A stretch of 64,000 bases of DNA, from NCBI RefSeq assembly GCF_012849375.1, contig NZ_CP051684.1, forward strand, positions 1,116,001 through 1,180,000, in the 5' to 3' direction. The notes under the pieces were generated by a model that saw nothing but the letters and a program-made list of their open reading frames with translations, had not been told where the DNA came from and ran no database searches. The position numbers were made by a program, and so were the translations under genes. Source of the DNA: Duganella dendranthematis. GTDB lineage: Bacteria > Pseudomonadota > Gammaproteobacteria > Burkholderiales > Burkholderiaceae_D. This document shows, one piece after another, positions 46,932 through 56,068 of the stretch; within the stretch, counting starts at the first letter, position 1; each line of letters opens with the position of its first letter.

Positions 46932-48041
46932 ATGAACGCTAAACTGAAACCACTCGCCTACGTCCTGGCCGCCGCTTTTGCAGTAGCCGCCGCCGGCATC
47001 GCCAGCTACGCGCAAGCCGCCGACGACAAGAAAGCCGAAGCGCCGAAAGCCGCGCTGACCGTCACCATCACCCAGCCCAGCGCCGCCAGCCTGCCGATCA
47101 AACTGGCCGCCAACGGCAACGTCGCCGCCTGGCAGGAAGCCAGCGTTTCCAGCGAATCCAGTGGCCTGCGCCTGACCGACGTGCGCGTCAACGTCGGCGA
47201 CATCGTCAAGGCCGGCCAGGTGCTGGCCGTGTTCTCCGCCGACACCGTCAACGCCGACCTCGCGCAAGCCCAAGCCGCTGTCCACGAAGCCGAAGCCAAT
47301 GCCGCCGATGCCGCCGCCAACGCCGCCCGCGCCCGCACCCTGCAAAACTCCGGCGCATTAAGCACGCAGCAGATCAGCCAATACAACACCGCCGAGCAAA
47401 CCGCCAACGCCCGCATCGCCTCTGCCAAGGCGGCACTGGCCAGCCAACAGCTGCGCCTCAAATACACCAAAGTCGTCGCCCCCGACAGCGGCGTCATCTC
47501 GGCCCGCAGCGCCACCGTCGGCGCGGTTTCCGGCGCCGGCACGGAATTGTTCCGCATGATCCGCCAGGGCCGCCTCGAATGGCGCGCCGAAGTCGTCGCC
47601 GCCGACCTGCGCTACCTCAAGCCCGGCGTCAACGCCATCGTCAAAGCCGCCAACGGCAGCGAAGTCACCGGCAAGGTGCGCATGATCGCACCAACCGTCG
47701 ACCCGCAAACCCGCTCGGCACTGGTCTACGTGGACCTGCCGCAAAGCGCCGGCAGCAAGGACGCGCCGTTCAAGGCCGGCATGTTCGCCAGCGGCCAGTT
47801 CCAACTGGGCGCCTCCGACGCCATGACCGTGCCGCAGCAGGCCATCGTGGTGCGCGACGGTTTCAGCTTCGTGTTCCGCCTAAACGCCGACAAGCATGTC
47901 AGCCAGATCAAGGTGCAGCCGGGCCGCCGCCTCGGCGACCGCATCGAAGTGCTGGGCGGCCTCAAAGCCGACACCCAGATCGTGGTGCGTGGCGCCGGCT
48001 TCCTGAACGACGGTGACCTGGTCAACGTCGTCGCCAGCTAA
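46932..48041 (+). CDS. RND efflux periplasmic adaptor
   Basis: Membrane-fusion protein of 369 residues. The signal peptide ends near SYAQA. The lipoyl/barrel-sandwich half motifs are NVAAWQEASVSSESSGLRL and YTKVVAPDSGVISARSATVG. A coiled-coil hairpin at about 95-160 is rich in Ala (AEANAADAAANAARARTLQN). A beta-barrel and a membrane-proximal domain complete the fold. It bridges the RND pump and the outer-membrane channel. It lies 15 bases after the channel gene and 8 bases before the pump gene. Confidence 0.9.
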   Translation: MNAKLKPLAYVLAAAFAVAAAGIASYAQAADDKKAEAPKAALTVTITQPSAASLPIKLAANGNVAAWQEASVSSESSGLRLTDVRVNVGDIVKAGQVLAVFSADTVNADLAQAQAAVHEAEANAADAAANAARARTLQNSGALSTQQISQYNTAEQTANARIASAKAALASQQLRLKYTKVVAPDSGVISARSATVGAVSGAGTELFRMIRQGRLEWRAEVVAADLRYLKPGVNAIVKAANGSEVTGKVRMIAPTVDPQTRSALVYVDLPQSAGSKDAPFKAGMFASGQFQLGASDAMTVPQQAIVVRDGFSFVFRLNADKHVSQIKVQPGRRLGDRIEVLGGLKADTQIVVRGAGFLNDGDLVNVVAS

Positions 48042-48049
48042 GGAACAGC

Positions 48050-51000
48050 ATGAACTTCTCCGCCCTCTCCATCAAGAATCCGATCCCGGCGATCATGCTG
48101 TTTGCGCTGCTGTCGCTGGCCGGCTTCCTGGCCTACAAAGCCAATCCGGTGCAGGACTTCCCGGACATCGAACTGCCGATCGTCACCGTCACCGCCACGC
48201 TGGACGGCAGCGCGCCGGCGCAGCTGGAAACCGAAGTCTCACGCAAGATCGAAGACTCGGTGGCCACGCTGCAAGGCATCAAGAACATCTCCACCACCGT
48301 GCTCGATGGCGTTTCCACCACCACCATCGAATTCATCCTGGAGAAGAACATCTCCGACGCGGTGAACGATGTGCGCGACGCCGTCGCCCGCGTCAAGGCC
48401 GACATGCCGGCCGAGCTGCGCGACCCCAGCGTCACCAAAGCCTCCACCGCCGGCCGCGTGGTGCTGACCTTCACCGCCGCCGCCGCGCCGACCCATGGCG
48501 ACAAAATGGACAGCCAGGAAATCAGCTGGTTCGTCGATAACACCGTCGCCAAGCGCCTGCTGGCGGTGCCCGGCGTCGGCGCGGTCAAGCGCGTCGGCGG
48601 CGTTTATCGCGAAATCCGCGTGGAGCTGGACGACGCCCGCATGGCAGCGCTGCGCGTCTCCGCGCTGGACGTCTCGCGCCAGCTGCATCAGGTACAGAAG
48701 GAAGCGCCAGGCGGACGCGGTGACGTCAGCGGCGCAGAACAATCGGTGCGCACCATCGCCACCGTGCAGACGGCGGCCGAACTGGCGGCCATGGACCTGC
48801 CGCTGCCGGACGGCCGCCGCGTGCGGCTCGATCAGGTGGCAACCGTCACCGACACCGTCTCCGAACCGCGCGCCGTCGCACTGCAAGACGGCGCGCCAGT
48901 GGTCGGCTTTGAAATCTTCCGTACCAAGGGCGCCAGCGAAGTGGCGGTCGCCAAAGGCGCGCGCGCCGCCATCGAAGAGCTGCAAAAGAACAATCCAAAA
49001 GTCGAACTGAAACAGGTCATCGACAACGCCCATCCGGTTGAAGAAAACTTCGACGGCTCGATGGAACTGCTGTACGAAGGCTCGCTGCTGGCGGTACTGG
49101 TGGTGTGGTGGTTCCTGCGCGACTGGCGCGCCACGCTGGTGGCCGCCGCCGCCCTGCCGCTGTCGGTGATGCCGGCCTTCCTCGGCATCTACCTGTTCGG
49201 CTACACGCTCAACACCGTCACGCTGCTGTCGCTGGCCCTGGTGGTCGGCGTGCTGGTGGACGACGCCATCGTTGAAATCGAAAACATCGAGCGCCATCTG
49301 CGCATGGGCAAAACGCCGATGGAAGCGGCGATGGAAGCGGCCGACGAAATCGGCATGGCCGTCATCGCCACCACCTTCGCGCTGGTGGCGGTGTTCCTGC
49401 CGACCGCCTTCATGAGCGGCATTCCCGGCCTGTTCTTCAAGCAGTTCGGCTGGACCGCCGTGATCGCGGTGCTGGCGTCGCTGGTGGTCGCGCGTCTGCT
49501 GACGCCGATGATGGCGGCCTACATCCTCAAGCCTGCCGCGCACAAGGAAGAAAAAGACGGCTGGCTGATGTCGCGCTACATCCGCGTCATGCGCTGGTGC
49601 CTGACGCACCGCCTGGTGACCGCCAGCGCCGCCGCCGTGTTCTTCGTCACCTCGATCATGCTGGTCGGCCTGCTGCCGACCGGCTTCGTGCCCGCCGCCG
49701 ACCGCTCGCAGACGCAGATCAACCTGGAACTGCCGCCCGGCTCCACGCTGGCCGAAACCAGCGTGGTGGCCGAGCGCGCGCGCCAGGCGGCGATGCAGGT
49801 CAAAGGCATCAAGTCGATCTTCAGCTCCATCGGTGGCGGCTCCAGCGGCGACGCCTTCGCCCCCGGCGCCGCAGCCGAAGCGCGCAGCGCCGTGCTGACG
49901 CTGACCACCGTGCACCGCACCGACCGCAAGGAATCGATGGCCGATCTGGAAGCCGAAATCCGCCACAAGCTGGACGCCATTCCCGGCGCCCGCTTCAAGG
50001 TCGGCCCGCCGGACAACGGCGTCAAGATGCAGCTGGTGCTGCGCAGCGAAGACCCGGTGGCGCTGAAAGCCGCCGCACAGAAAGCCGAACGTGAACTGCG
50101 CACGCTGAAGGGCGTCGGCAACGTGCGCTCGACCGCGTCGCTGGTGCGGCCGGAAATCATCGTCAAGCCGGATTTCGCCAAGGCGGCCGACATGGGCGTC
50201 ACCGCCGAATCCATCGGCCAGACGGTGCGCGTGGCCACCGCCGGCGACTACGACACCGACCTGACCAAAATGAACCTGCCGGAGCGCCAGGTGCCGATCC
50301 GCGTCAAGCTGCCGGACGCGGTACGCGCCGACCTGGACGCCATCGGCCGCCTGACGGTGCCGGGCAAGAACGGCCCGGTACTGCTGGCCACCGTGGCCGA
50401 CATCAGCATGGAAAGCGGTCCGGCGCAGATCAATCGCCTCAACCGCAGCCGCAACGTCACGCTGGAAGTGGAGCTGGGCAAACGCGCGCTGGGTGAAGTC
50501 AACAGCGAAGCGCGCGCGCTGCCGTCGCTGAAAAACCTGCCGCCGTCGGTGAAGATCGCGGAACTCGGCGACACCCAGGAGATGGCGTCGCTGTTCGCCA
50601 GCTTCGGCCTCGCCATGCTGATCGGCGTATTGTGCATCTACTGTGTGCTGGTGCTGCTGTTCAAAGACTTCATGCAGCCGGCGACGATTCTGGCGGCGCT
50701 GCCGCTGTCGATCGGCGGCGCCTTCGTGGCGCTGCTGGTGACGCATAGCGCGCTGTCGATGCCGTCGATGATCGGCTTGATCATGCTGATGGGGATCGTG
50801 ACCAAGAATTCAATCTTGTTGGTTGATTATGCTATTCTGGCCCGTCAGGAAGGCATGGGGCGCTTTGAAGCGCTGGTCGATGCCTGCCACAAACGTAGCC
50901 GTCCGATCCTGATGACCACCATTGCGATGGGCGCGGGCATGATGCCACTGGCCTTGGGCTGGGGCGCCGACCCGAGCTTCCGCTCCCCGATGGCGATCAC

Positions 51001-51175
51001 CGTGATTGGCGGCCTGATTACTTCAACGCTTTTGAGCTTGCTGGTGGTGCCTGCCGTGTTCACCTATGTCGACGACTTTGAACACTGGCTGCAGCGCATG
51101 CTGCGCAAGGTGCGCCGCCAGCCGGCTGTTCATGAAGGAGACGTGCATGCAATACGAGATAAAAGAACTGCCTGA
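48050..51175 (+). CDS. RND family efflux permease
   Basis: Inner-membrane proton-driven pump of 1041 residues with the twelve-helix, two-porter-loop layout of HAE1-type transporters. The proton-relay Asp pair is in VVGVLVDDAIVEIENIER (helix 4), and a second gene-duplication half starts at about residue 515. The substrate loops (VKRVGGVYREIRVELDD) are typical. The end overlaps the GyrI-like gene by 29 bases. Substrates (drugs, dyes, solvents or lipids) are unpredictable from sequence. No dedicated repressor lies next to the operon. Confidence 0.92.
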   Translation: MNFSALSIKNPIPAIMLFALLSLAGFLAYKANPVQDFPDIELPIVTVTATLDGSAPAQLETEVSRKIEDSVATLQGIKNISTTVLDGVSTTTIEFILEKNISDAVNDVRDAVARVKADMPAELRDPSVTKASTAGRVVLTFTAAAAPTHGDKMDSQEISWFVDNTVAKRLLAVPGVGAVKRVGGVYREIRVELDDARMAALRVSALDVSRQLHQVQKEAPGGRGDVSGAEQSVRTIATVQTAAELAAMDLPLPDGRRVRLDQVATVTDTVSEPRAVALQDGAPVVGFEIFRTKGASEVAVAKGARAAIEELQKNNPKVELKQVIDNAHPVEENFDGSMELLYEGSLLAVLVVWWFLRDWRATLVAAAALPLSVMPAFLGIYLFGYTLNTVTLLSLALVVGVLVDDAIVEIENIERHLRMGKTPMEAAMEAADEIGMAVIATTFALVAVFLPTAFMSGIPGLFFKQFGWTAVIAVLASLVVARLLTPMMAAYILKPAAHKEEKDGWLMSRYIRVMRWCLTHRLVTASAAAVFFVTSIMLVGLLPTGFVPAADRSQTQINLELPPGSTLAETSVVAERARQAAMQVKGIKSIFSSIGGGSSGDAFAPGAAAEARSAVLTLTTVHRTDRKESMADLEAEIRHKLDAIPGARFKVGPPDNGVKMQLVLRSEDPVALKAAAQKAERELRTLKGVGNVRSTASLVRPEIIVKPDFAKAADMGVTAESIGQTVRVATAGDYDTDLTKMNLPERQVPIRVKLPDAVRADLDAIGRLTVPGKNGPVLLATVADISMESGPAQINRLNRSRNVTLEVELGKRALGEVNSEARALPSLKNLPPSVKIAELGDTQEMASLFASFGLAMLIGVLCIYCVLVLLFKDFMQPATILAALPLSIGGAFVALLVTHSALSMPSMIGLIMLMGIVTKNSILLVDYAILARQEGMGRFEALVDACHKRSRPILMTTIAMGAGMMPLALGWGADPSFRSPMAITVIGGLITSTLLSLLVVPAVFTYVDDFEHWLQRMLRKVRRQPAVHEGDVHAIRDKRTA

Positions 51176-51605
51176 AGTCCGTGTCGCCTACTTGCGCTAC
51201 AAGGGACCGTTCGGTCCCGCCGTCGGCGAGTTCTGGAAGGAAGTGTTCACGCCGTGGCAGCAGGCCATGGGCCTGACCGGCAAAGTGACCTACGGCGTGG
51301 CGCAGGATGATCCGTCCACCACGCCGGCCGCCGAGTGCCGCTACGACGCCTGCGTGGCGGTATCGGCCGAGTATCCGATCCAGCCACCGGCCAAGGAATC
51401 GCACCTGCCGGCGGGGCATTACGCGGTGGCGCCGTTCAAGGGCGCCGGCGCCGACGTCCCGAAAGCATGGGGCGAATTCTTCGGCCAACTGTCGGCCGAG
51501 GGCAAGATCGACGAAGGCGTGTGCTTCGAGCGTTATCCGGCCGAGTACAACATGGACCCGGACACCGGCGTGTTCTCCGCAGAACTGTGCATCCCTGTTA
51601 AGTAA
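51147..51605 (+). CDS. GyrI-like small-molecule-binding protein
   Basis: Stand-alone effector-binding (GyrI/SOUL-like) domain of 152 residues. It begins MQYEIKELPEVRVAYLRYKG and has the repeat-like second half ESHLPAGHYAVAPFKGAGAD and ends FSAELCIPVK. Such domains bind amphipathic drugs, usually as part of AraC or MerR regulators. Here there is no DNA-binding part. GGAG 6 bases before the ATG at 51147 fixes the start, within the last 29 bases of the RND pump gene. Translational coupling to a pump implies a role in drug sequestration or sensing, which is inference. Confidence 0.82.
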   Translation: MQYEIKELPEVRVAYLRYKGPFGPAVGEFWKEVFTPWQQAMGLTGKVTYGVAQDDPSTTPAAECRYDACVAVSAEYPIQPPAKESHLPAGHYAVAPFKGAGADVPKAWGEFFGQLSAEGKIDEGVCFERYPAEYNMDPDTGVFSAELCIPVK

Positions 51606-51617
51606 CCCCAGTCCGAA

Positions 51618-51667
51618 GGGGTCTGACCCCGCACGGGGTCTGACCCCGGCACGCCGCCGTGCGGGGT
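51618..51667. repeat. Two-hairpin dispersed palindrome, copy 3
   Basis: GGGGTCTGACCCC occurs twice (51618-51630 and 51635-51647) around GCAC. The two pair with a single central mismatch. A second hairpin follows, CCCCGgCACG (51644-51653) with CGTGCGGGG (51658-51666), one bulged base. It lies between the convergent GyrI-like and NodT genes, 12 bases after the first one's stop. Confidence 0.8.
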
Positions 51668-51678
51668 AGCGGGCGCCG

Positions 51679-53112
51679 TCACCTTGCACCCAAATCGGCG
51701 CCGCCGACTCGCGGTTGCCATCCCCCGCCCATTACGCGGTACAGGTCCACTGAAGCGACCAGTATCCGCGTCTTCAACTGCAGGCGTCCGACGTCCGCGC
51801 TGTACAGCGTGCGTTGGGCGTCCAGTTCTTCCAGATACGAGGCGTAGCCGTTGCGATAGCGGTTGTGCGCGATGCGCAGCGTTTCCGCCGCCGTGGCGCG
51901 ACGCGCGTCGTTCTGGATCGCCTGTTCACGCAGCCGTACAATCGCGCCAAGACCATTCTCGGTTTCCGAAAACGCCGTCCTCACCGCACTCTCATACGCA
52001 TAGATGCTCTGGTCGCGCTGCGCCGCCACCGAGTCGGTCTGCGACTGCACGCGGCCGCCGTCAAACACCGGCGCGGCCACGGCGGCGGTCAGGTGCCACA
52101 GCGCCGTCGGCGCATTGAGCAGATCGTGCCACTTCAGATTCTGCACGCCACCCGCTGCGGTCAGCCGGAACGACGGCAGCAACTGGTCGCGCGTGGCTTG
52201 CAGGTTGGCGTTGAGGGCCACCAGGTTGTATTCGGCGCGCGCGATGTCGGGACGGCGGCGCAGCAGTTCCGACGGCAGCCCTTCCGGCACCGGCGGCGAT
52301 TGCAGGTCGGCCAATGCGGTGCCGCGCGCCACCGGCCCGGGATTACCGCCGGTGAGGATGGACAGCGCATTTTCCTGTTCAAAGATTTGCCGTTTCAGCT
52401 GCGGCACGGTTTCGGCGGTGGTCTGGTACTCGGCCTGCGCCTGCAGCCATTCCAGCCGCGAGCTGTAGCCGACGTCGAACTGGCGCTTAGCCAGCTTGGC
52501 GGATTCTTCGCGCAGCTTGAGCGTGGCTTCGGTCAGTTCCAGCTGCGCATCCAGCCCGCGCAGGTTGAGATAGCCGGAAGCCACGGTGGCGGCGATCGAC
52601 AGCGCCACCGCATCGGCGTTGGCTTGCTCGGCCTGATAGGTGGCAGTGGCGGCGTCGGTCAGTGCGGCCAGTCGGCCCCACGCGTCGATTTCGTAGCTGG
52701 CCTGGAATTCGGCCTGGTAGACATTGGTCACGTATGGCACGCCGTTGTAGGCCAGCTGGCGCGCGCGGGTCGGCGTCGAGTCGACCGAGACGGTGGGTTT
52801 CTGTCCCGCTTCGGCCACGCCGATCAGCGCGCGGTACTGCGCAACGCGGGCGCGGGCCACGCGCAGGTCGCCGTTGTTTTGTAAGGCTTGGTCGACCAGC
52901 GCCGTCAAGGCGGGATCGCCAAAGCTCTGCCACCACTGCTGCGCCACTGGCCCGCTACCCTGCTGCTGCACCGCCGTGCGCCATGCGGTTGGCACCTGCA
53001 AGGTCGATGCCGGCGGCGGTGCAACAGTCGCCGCGCAGCCAGCCAGAACCAGCGCCACGGCCAACGCCACGCCCGTGGCGCGCGGGCGCCTCCACCAGGC
53101 GCGCCACATCAT
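51679..53112 (-). CDS. NodT-family outer-membrane factor (EmrAB set)
   Basis: TolC-like outer-membrane lipoprotein of 477 residues with lipobox VLAGCAAT. Helical hairpin segments (NGDLRVARARVAQYRALIGV; RTAFSETENGLGAIVRLREQ) and the repeat organisation match the NodT/OprM family. It is last in an emrB-emrA-omf unit and its start overlaps the adaptor stop in an ATGA. It would give the EmrAB-like pump its own exit duct. It is a different sequence from the RND-linked channel at 45276, facing it convergently. Confidence 0.88.
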   Translation of the reverse strand: MMWRAWWRRPRATGVALAVALVLAGCAATVAPPPASTLQVPTAWRTAVQQQGSGPVAQQWWQSFGDPALTALVDQALQNNGDLRVARARVAQYRALIGVAEAGQKPTVSVDSTPTRARQLAYNGVPYVTNVYQAEFQASYEIDAWGRLAALTDAATATYQAEQANADAVALSIAATVASGYLNLRGLDAQLELTEATLKLREESAKLAKRQFDVGYSSRLEWLQAQAEYQTTAETVPQLKRQIFEQENALSILTGGNPGPVARGTALADLQSPPVPEGLPSELLRRRPDIARAEYNLVALNANLQATRDQLLPSFRLTAAGGVQNLKWHDLLNAPTALWHLTAAVAAPVFDGGRVQSQTDSVAAQRDQSIYAYESAVRTAFSETENGLGAIVRLREQAIQNDARRATAAETLRIAHNRYRNGYASYLEELDAQRTLYSADVGRLQLKTRILVASVDLYRVMGGGWQPRVGGADLGAR

Positions 53113-54323
53113 GGCTGGGCTCCCGTCGGCGTTACGGCTGGTGCGGGCTGGCTATGCGCCGTCTCGCGCACCTTGACCGAGGTGTCGATGCTGACCACCA
53201 CCGACATGCCCGGCGCCAGCCGGCGCGCATTGGCCTGGCCCTGGTCGATGCGAATGCGCACAGGAATCCGCTGGGCGATCTTGACGAAGTTGCCGGTGGC
53301 GTTATCGGCCGGCAGCACGCTGAACTCCGAGCCGGTGGCCGGCGATATCCGCTCCACCACGCCGGTCAGCTGCGCGCCATCCAGCGCGTCGACCTTGAAC
53401 GTGGCCGGCTGACCGACCTGCACGCCGTTCATCTGCGTTTCTTTGAGGTTGGCGATCACCCACAGCTGCTTCGGCACCAGCCCCATCAGCTGCGCGCCGA
53501 CGTTGACGTACGCGCCCTTGCGCACCGTCACCTGCCCCAGCTGGCCATCTTCCGGCGCCGTGATGCGGGTATTGTCGAGATCCACCTTGGCCGCCTTCAG
53601 CGCCGCTTCCGCGTTGGCCACCGCCGCCTCTAGCGACAGCTTGTTGACCGTTACCGACAACACCTGCTGCTTGGCGATATCCAGGCCGGCGCGCGCCTGC
53701 GCCACCGCCGCCGAGGTCTGGGCATTGGCCGCGCGCGACGAATCCTGTTCGCGCAGCGACAGCGAACCATCTTCCGCCAGCGAATTGACGCGCTTCAGAT
53801 CGGCCACCGACTTGGCTGCCTGCGCCTGCGCGTTGGCCAGCGTGGCCTGGTTCAGCAGCACACTGGCCTCGGCCGAGCGATGCGCCTGCACCCAGTTTTC
53901 CAGCGCGGCTTTTTGCGCGGCCAGCTGCGCGTGCGCCTGTTCGTAGCGCTGCTGGTAGATGCGGTCGTCGATCTGCGCCAACAACTCGCCCTGCTTAACC
54001 CACTGGAAGTCCTGTACCTTGACGTCCACCACATAGCCGGGCAACTGCGTGCCGATCAGCGTCACCTGGCCGCGCACCAGCGCATTCTCGGTGGAGACGA
54101 TGGCGCTGGTGAATGGCGGCAGCCGCCACGCATACAGCACCACCAGCACGCCCACCAGCGCCACCAGCGCAAACAAGGTTGCGGACAGCACTTGCGCGCG
54201 CCGGTCCGGAGTCTGCGCGGCGGGACTGGACGCCGCCACGGCAGCAGCGGCCGCCGCGGCAGCCATCGCCGCCATGCGGCTGTCGGAAGTGGACGGGGTG
54301 TCGGGAGGTGGAGTAGTGGCCAT
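53109..54323 (-). CDS. emrA: HlyD/EmrA-family adaptor
   Basis: Membrane-anchored periplasmic adaptor of 404 residues. An unusual N-terminus is rich in alanine (nine Ala residues in a row with one Val soon after) before a single membrane helix (ATLFALVALVGVLVVLYAW). The half-lipoyl domains IGTQLPGYVVDVKVQDFQWV and TRITAPEDGQLGQVTVRKGA flank a coiled-coil hairpin. It lies 5 bases after the MFS pump gene and overlaps the channel gene by 4 bases, all on the minus strand. It would link the pump to the outer-membrane channel. Confidence 0.88.
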   Translation of the reverse strand: MATTPPPDTPSTSDSRMAAMAAAAAAAAVAASSPAAQTPDRRAQVLSATLFALVALVGVLVVLYAWRLPPFTSAIVSTENALVRGQVTLIGTQLPGYVVDVKVQDFQWVKQGELLAQIDDRIYQQRYEQAHAQLAAQKAALENWVQAHRSAEASVLLNQATLANAQAQAAKSVADLKRVNSLAEDGSLSLREQDSSRAANAQTSAAVAQARAGLDIAKQQVLSVTVNKLSLEAAVANAEAALKAAKVDLDNTRITAPEDGQLGQVTVRKGAYVNVGAQLMGLVPKQLWVIANLKETQMNGVQVGQPATFKVDALDGAQLTGVVERISPATGSEFSVLPADNATGNFVKIAQRIPVRIRIDQGQANARRLAPGMSVVVSIDTSVKVRETAHSQPAPAVTPTGAQP

Positions 54324-54328
54324 AGGTT

Positions 54329-55960
54329 TCAGCGAGATCCGGAATTGTTAAGAGAAGCAGCCGCCATGCCGGTCTGGGCGTTCTGCACCGATTTCGATTG
54401 ATGGGACACGCAGGCGGTCCACAGGTAATGCGTCAGCATCGCCGCCATCGTAAACAGCGCCAGCACAGTCACGCCGAGGAAGACGTCGTTGTAGGCAAGG
54501 ATGTTGGCTTCGCGCGTGGCCGTCGCACTGAGCGAGGCCAGTCCGCGCGCGCCGCCGGACTGGATGCGCGCCGCCACCTGCGGGTCGAGTAGCGTCAGGT
54601 GCTCAACCAGAATGCTGGAATGGTATTTCTCGCGCCATACTTGGAAGGTGCCGGTCAGCGCCGTACCCAGCAGACTACCCAGCGTCTGCGTGATCGAGAA
54701 CATCACCGAGAAGCTGACCAGGTTGTTCGGCGCGGCGATCACCGCGCCAAAGCCTGAGATGAATGTGGGACCGACAAACAGCGCGCCGCCAAAGCCGAGC
54801 AGGAACTGTGACAAGTACAGGTCTTGCGGCCGCGTCAGATTGGTGGCGTCGGAGTCCAGGTAGGCGCCCAGCGCCATCACCGCCAGCGAGAACAGCAGCT
54901 GACCGGGAATGCGCGACGGCGCAATGTACAGCGCGCTGACCACCAGTCCGGCCACGGCGCCGGCCATGACGATCCACCACAGCGTCAGCATCTGGTCGTT
55001 GTTCAGGCCCAGCGTCTGCAAAAAGCCGACCGTGCCGCTGGCTTCCGACTGCACCACGCGGATCAGCAGTACCGAGGTGGCCAGCCGGGCGATGTTGGGA
55101 TTGATCAGCCAGCGCGTGTTGAGCAGCGGCCGCGCGCGGTTGTGTTCAATCGCCAGCGCGGCGCAGATCAGCGCGATCGAGCCGGCCAGCGCATAGCCGA
55201 CCCACGGCGCGTCCAGCCACCAGACGGTGCGGCCCAGCGCCAGCACGGCCGACAGCAGCGCCACGCCGGGGGCGAACAGGCCGAAAGTCAAAAAGTCCAT
55301 TTTCTCGAACACCTTGATGCGGTCGCCCGGCGGCAGCTTCAACGCCAGCACGCAGGCCAGCGACACCAGCGCCATGCCCAGTTCGAAGAAGTACAGGCCG
55401 CGCCATTCGCCGAAGTCCAGCAGGTCGGACGAGAACAGCCGCGCCATGGGAATCGCCAGCTGAGAAAAGCCGATGCCCAGCACCGCCCCCTTGAGCCGAT
55501 GCTTGGCCGGAAAGGCTTGCAGCGTGTAATACAGGCCGAGTGTGGTCAGCGCCGCACCGCTCATGCCGTGCGCGGCCCGCACGGCGATGGCCGAGCCGAG
55601 GCCATGCACGAACAAGTGGGCCACGGTGACCAGCGCATACAGCACCAGGAACAATTCGGTAAACAGGCGCAGCCCGTACTGCTGGCGGAATTTCACCAGC
55701 AGCAGGTTCATCGACACGTTGGTCATCACATAGGCGGCCGGCAGCCACTGGATTTCGGTGGTGAACACGCCCAGCGAGCCTTGCAGATATGGCAGGTTGA
55801 CCGACACCAGCGCATTGCCGAGGCCGCCGGTGATGGCGACGATGAAGCCCACCACCAGGAAGGCCACCCGCTTCGGCATGGAATGGTCGGGATTGGACGG
55901 CGATCCCGGCAGGGTCGGCCGTTCGTGCGGCTGCCATACTTGAGGGGCGTATACGTCCAT
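54329..55960 (-). CDS. emrB: EmrB-family MFS drug exporter
   Basis: Inner-membrane proton antiporter of 543 residues of the 14-helix DHA2 class. The N-terminal MFS start FLVVGFIVAITGGLGNALVS is followed by TEIQWLPAAYVMTNVSMNLL, matching EmrB's first helix region and loop. Charged linker FEKMDFLTFGLF lies near the middle. A soluble C-terminal loop and final helix end the protein. It heads a three-gene unit with an adaptor and channel. An inverted repeat at 56010-56037 lies 50 bases upstream of its ATG and could be an operator or the terminator of the preceding catalase gene. Confidence 0.87.
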   Translation of the reverse strand: MDVYAPQVWQPHERPTLPGSPSNPDHSMPKRVAFLVVGFIVAITGGLGNALVSVNLPYLQGSLGVFTTEIQWLPAAYVMTNVSMNLLLVKFRQQYGLRLFTELFLVLYALVTVAHLFVHGLGSAIAVRAAHGMSGAALTTLGLYYTLQAFPAKHRLKGAVLGIGFSQLAIPMARLFSSDLLDFGEWRGLYFFELGMALVSLACVLALKLPPGDRIKVFEKMDFLTFGLFAPGVALLSAVLALGRTVWWLDAPWVGYALAGSIALICAALAIEHNRARPLLNTRWLINPNIARLATSVLLIRVVQSEASGTVGFLQTLGLNNDQMLTLWWIVMAGAVAGLVVSALYIAPSRIPGQLLFSLAVMALGAYLDSDATNLTRPQDLYLSQFLLGFGGALFVGPTFISGFGAVIAAPNNLVSFSVMFSITQTLGSLLGTALTGTFQVWREKYHSSILVEHLTLLDPQVAARIQSGGARGLASLSATATREANILAYNDVFLGVTVLALFTMAAMLTHYLWTACVSHQSKSVQNAQTGMAAASLNNSGSR

Positions 55961-56009
55961 GCGTCAGGTATCCTGATTCTTTCTTTTGGTAGAGGCAATA
56001 AAAGCGTTA

Positions 56010-56037
56010 ATGGCGAGCATATCACTATGCTCGCCAT
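56010..56037. promoter_or_regulatory. 12-bp inverted repeat between katE and emrB
   Basis: ATGGCGAGCATA (56010-56021) and TATGCTCGCCAT (56026-56037) form a perfect dyad with a TCAC loop. It lies 31 bases after the catalase stop and 49 bases before the EmrB start, both on the minus strand. With no T-run directly after it, an operator is as likely as a terminator. Confidence 0.5.
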
Positions 56038-56068
56038 CAATGGAACACGTCAATGGTACAGGACGGTT

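Noticed and set aside
48239..50746. 835-codon frame antisense to the RND pump
   Set aside because: Composition (His, Arg, Gln, Gly) is that of a complementary-strand artefact and the pump on the other strand has all its motifs.
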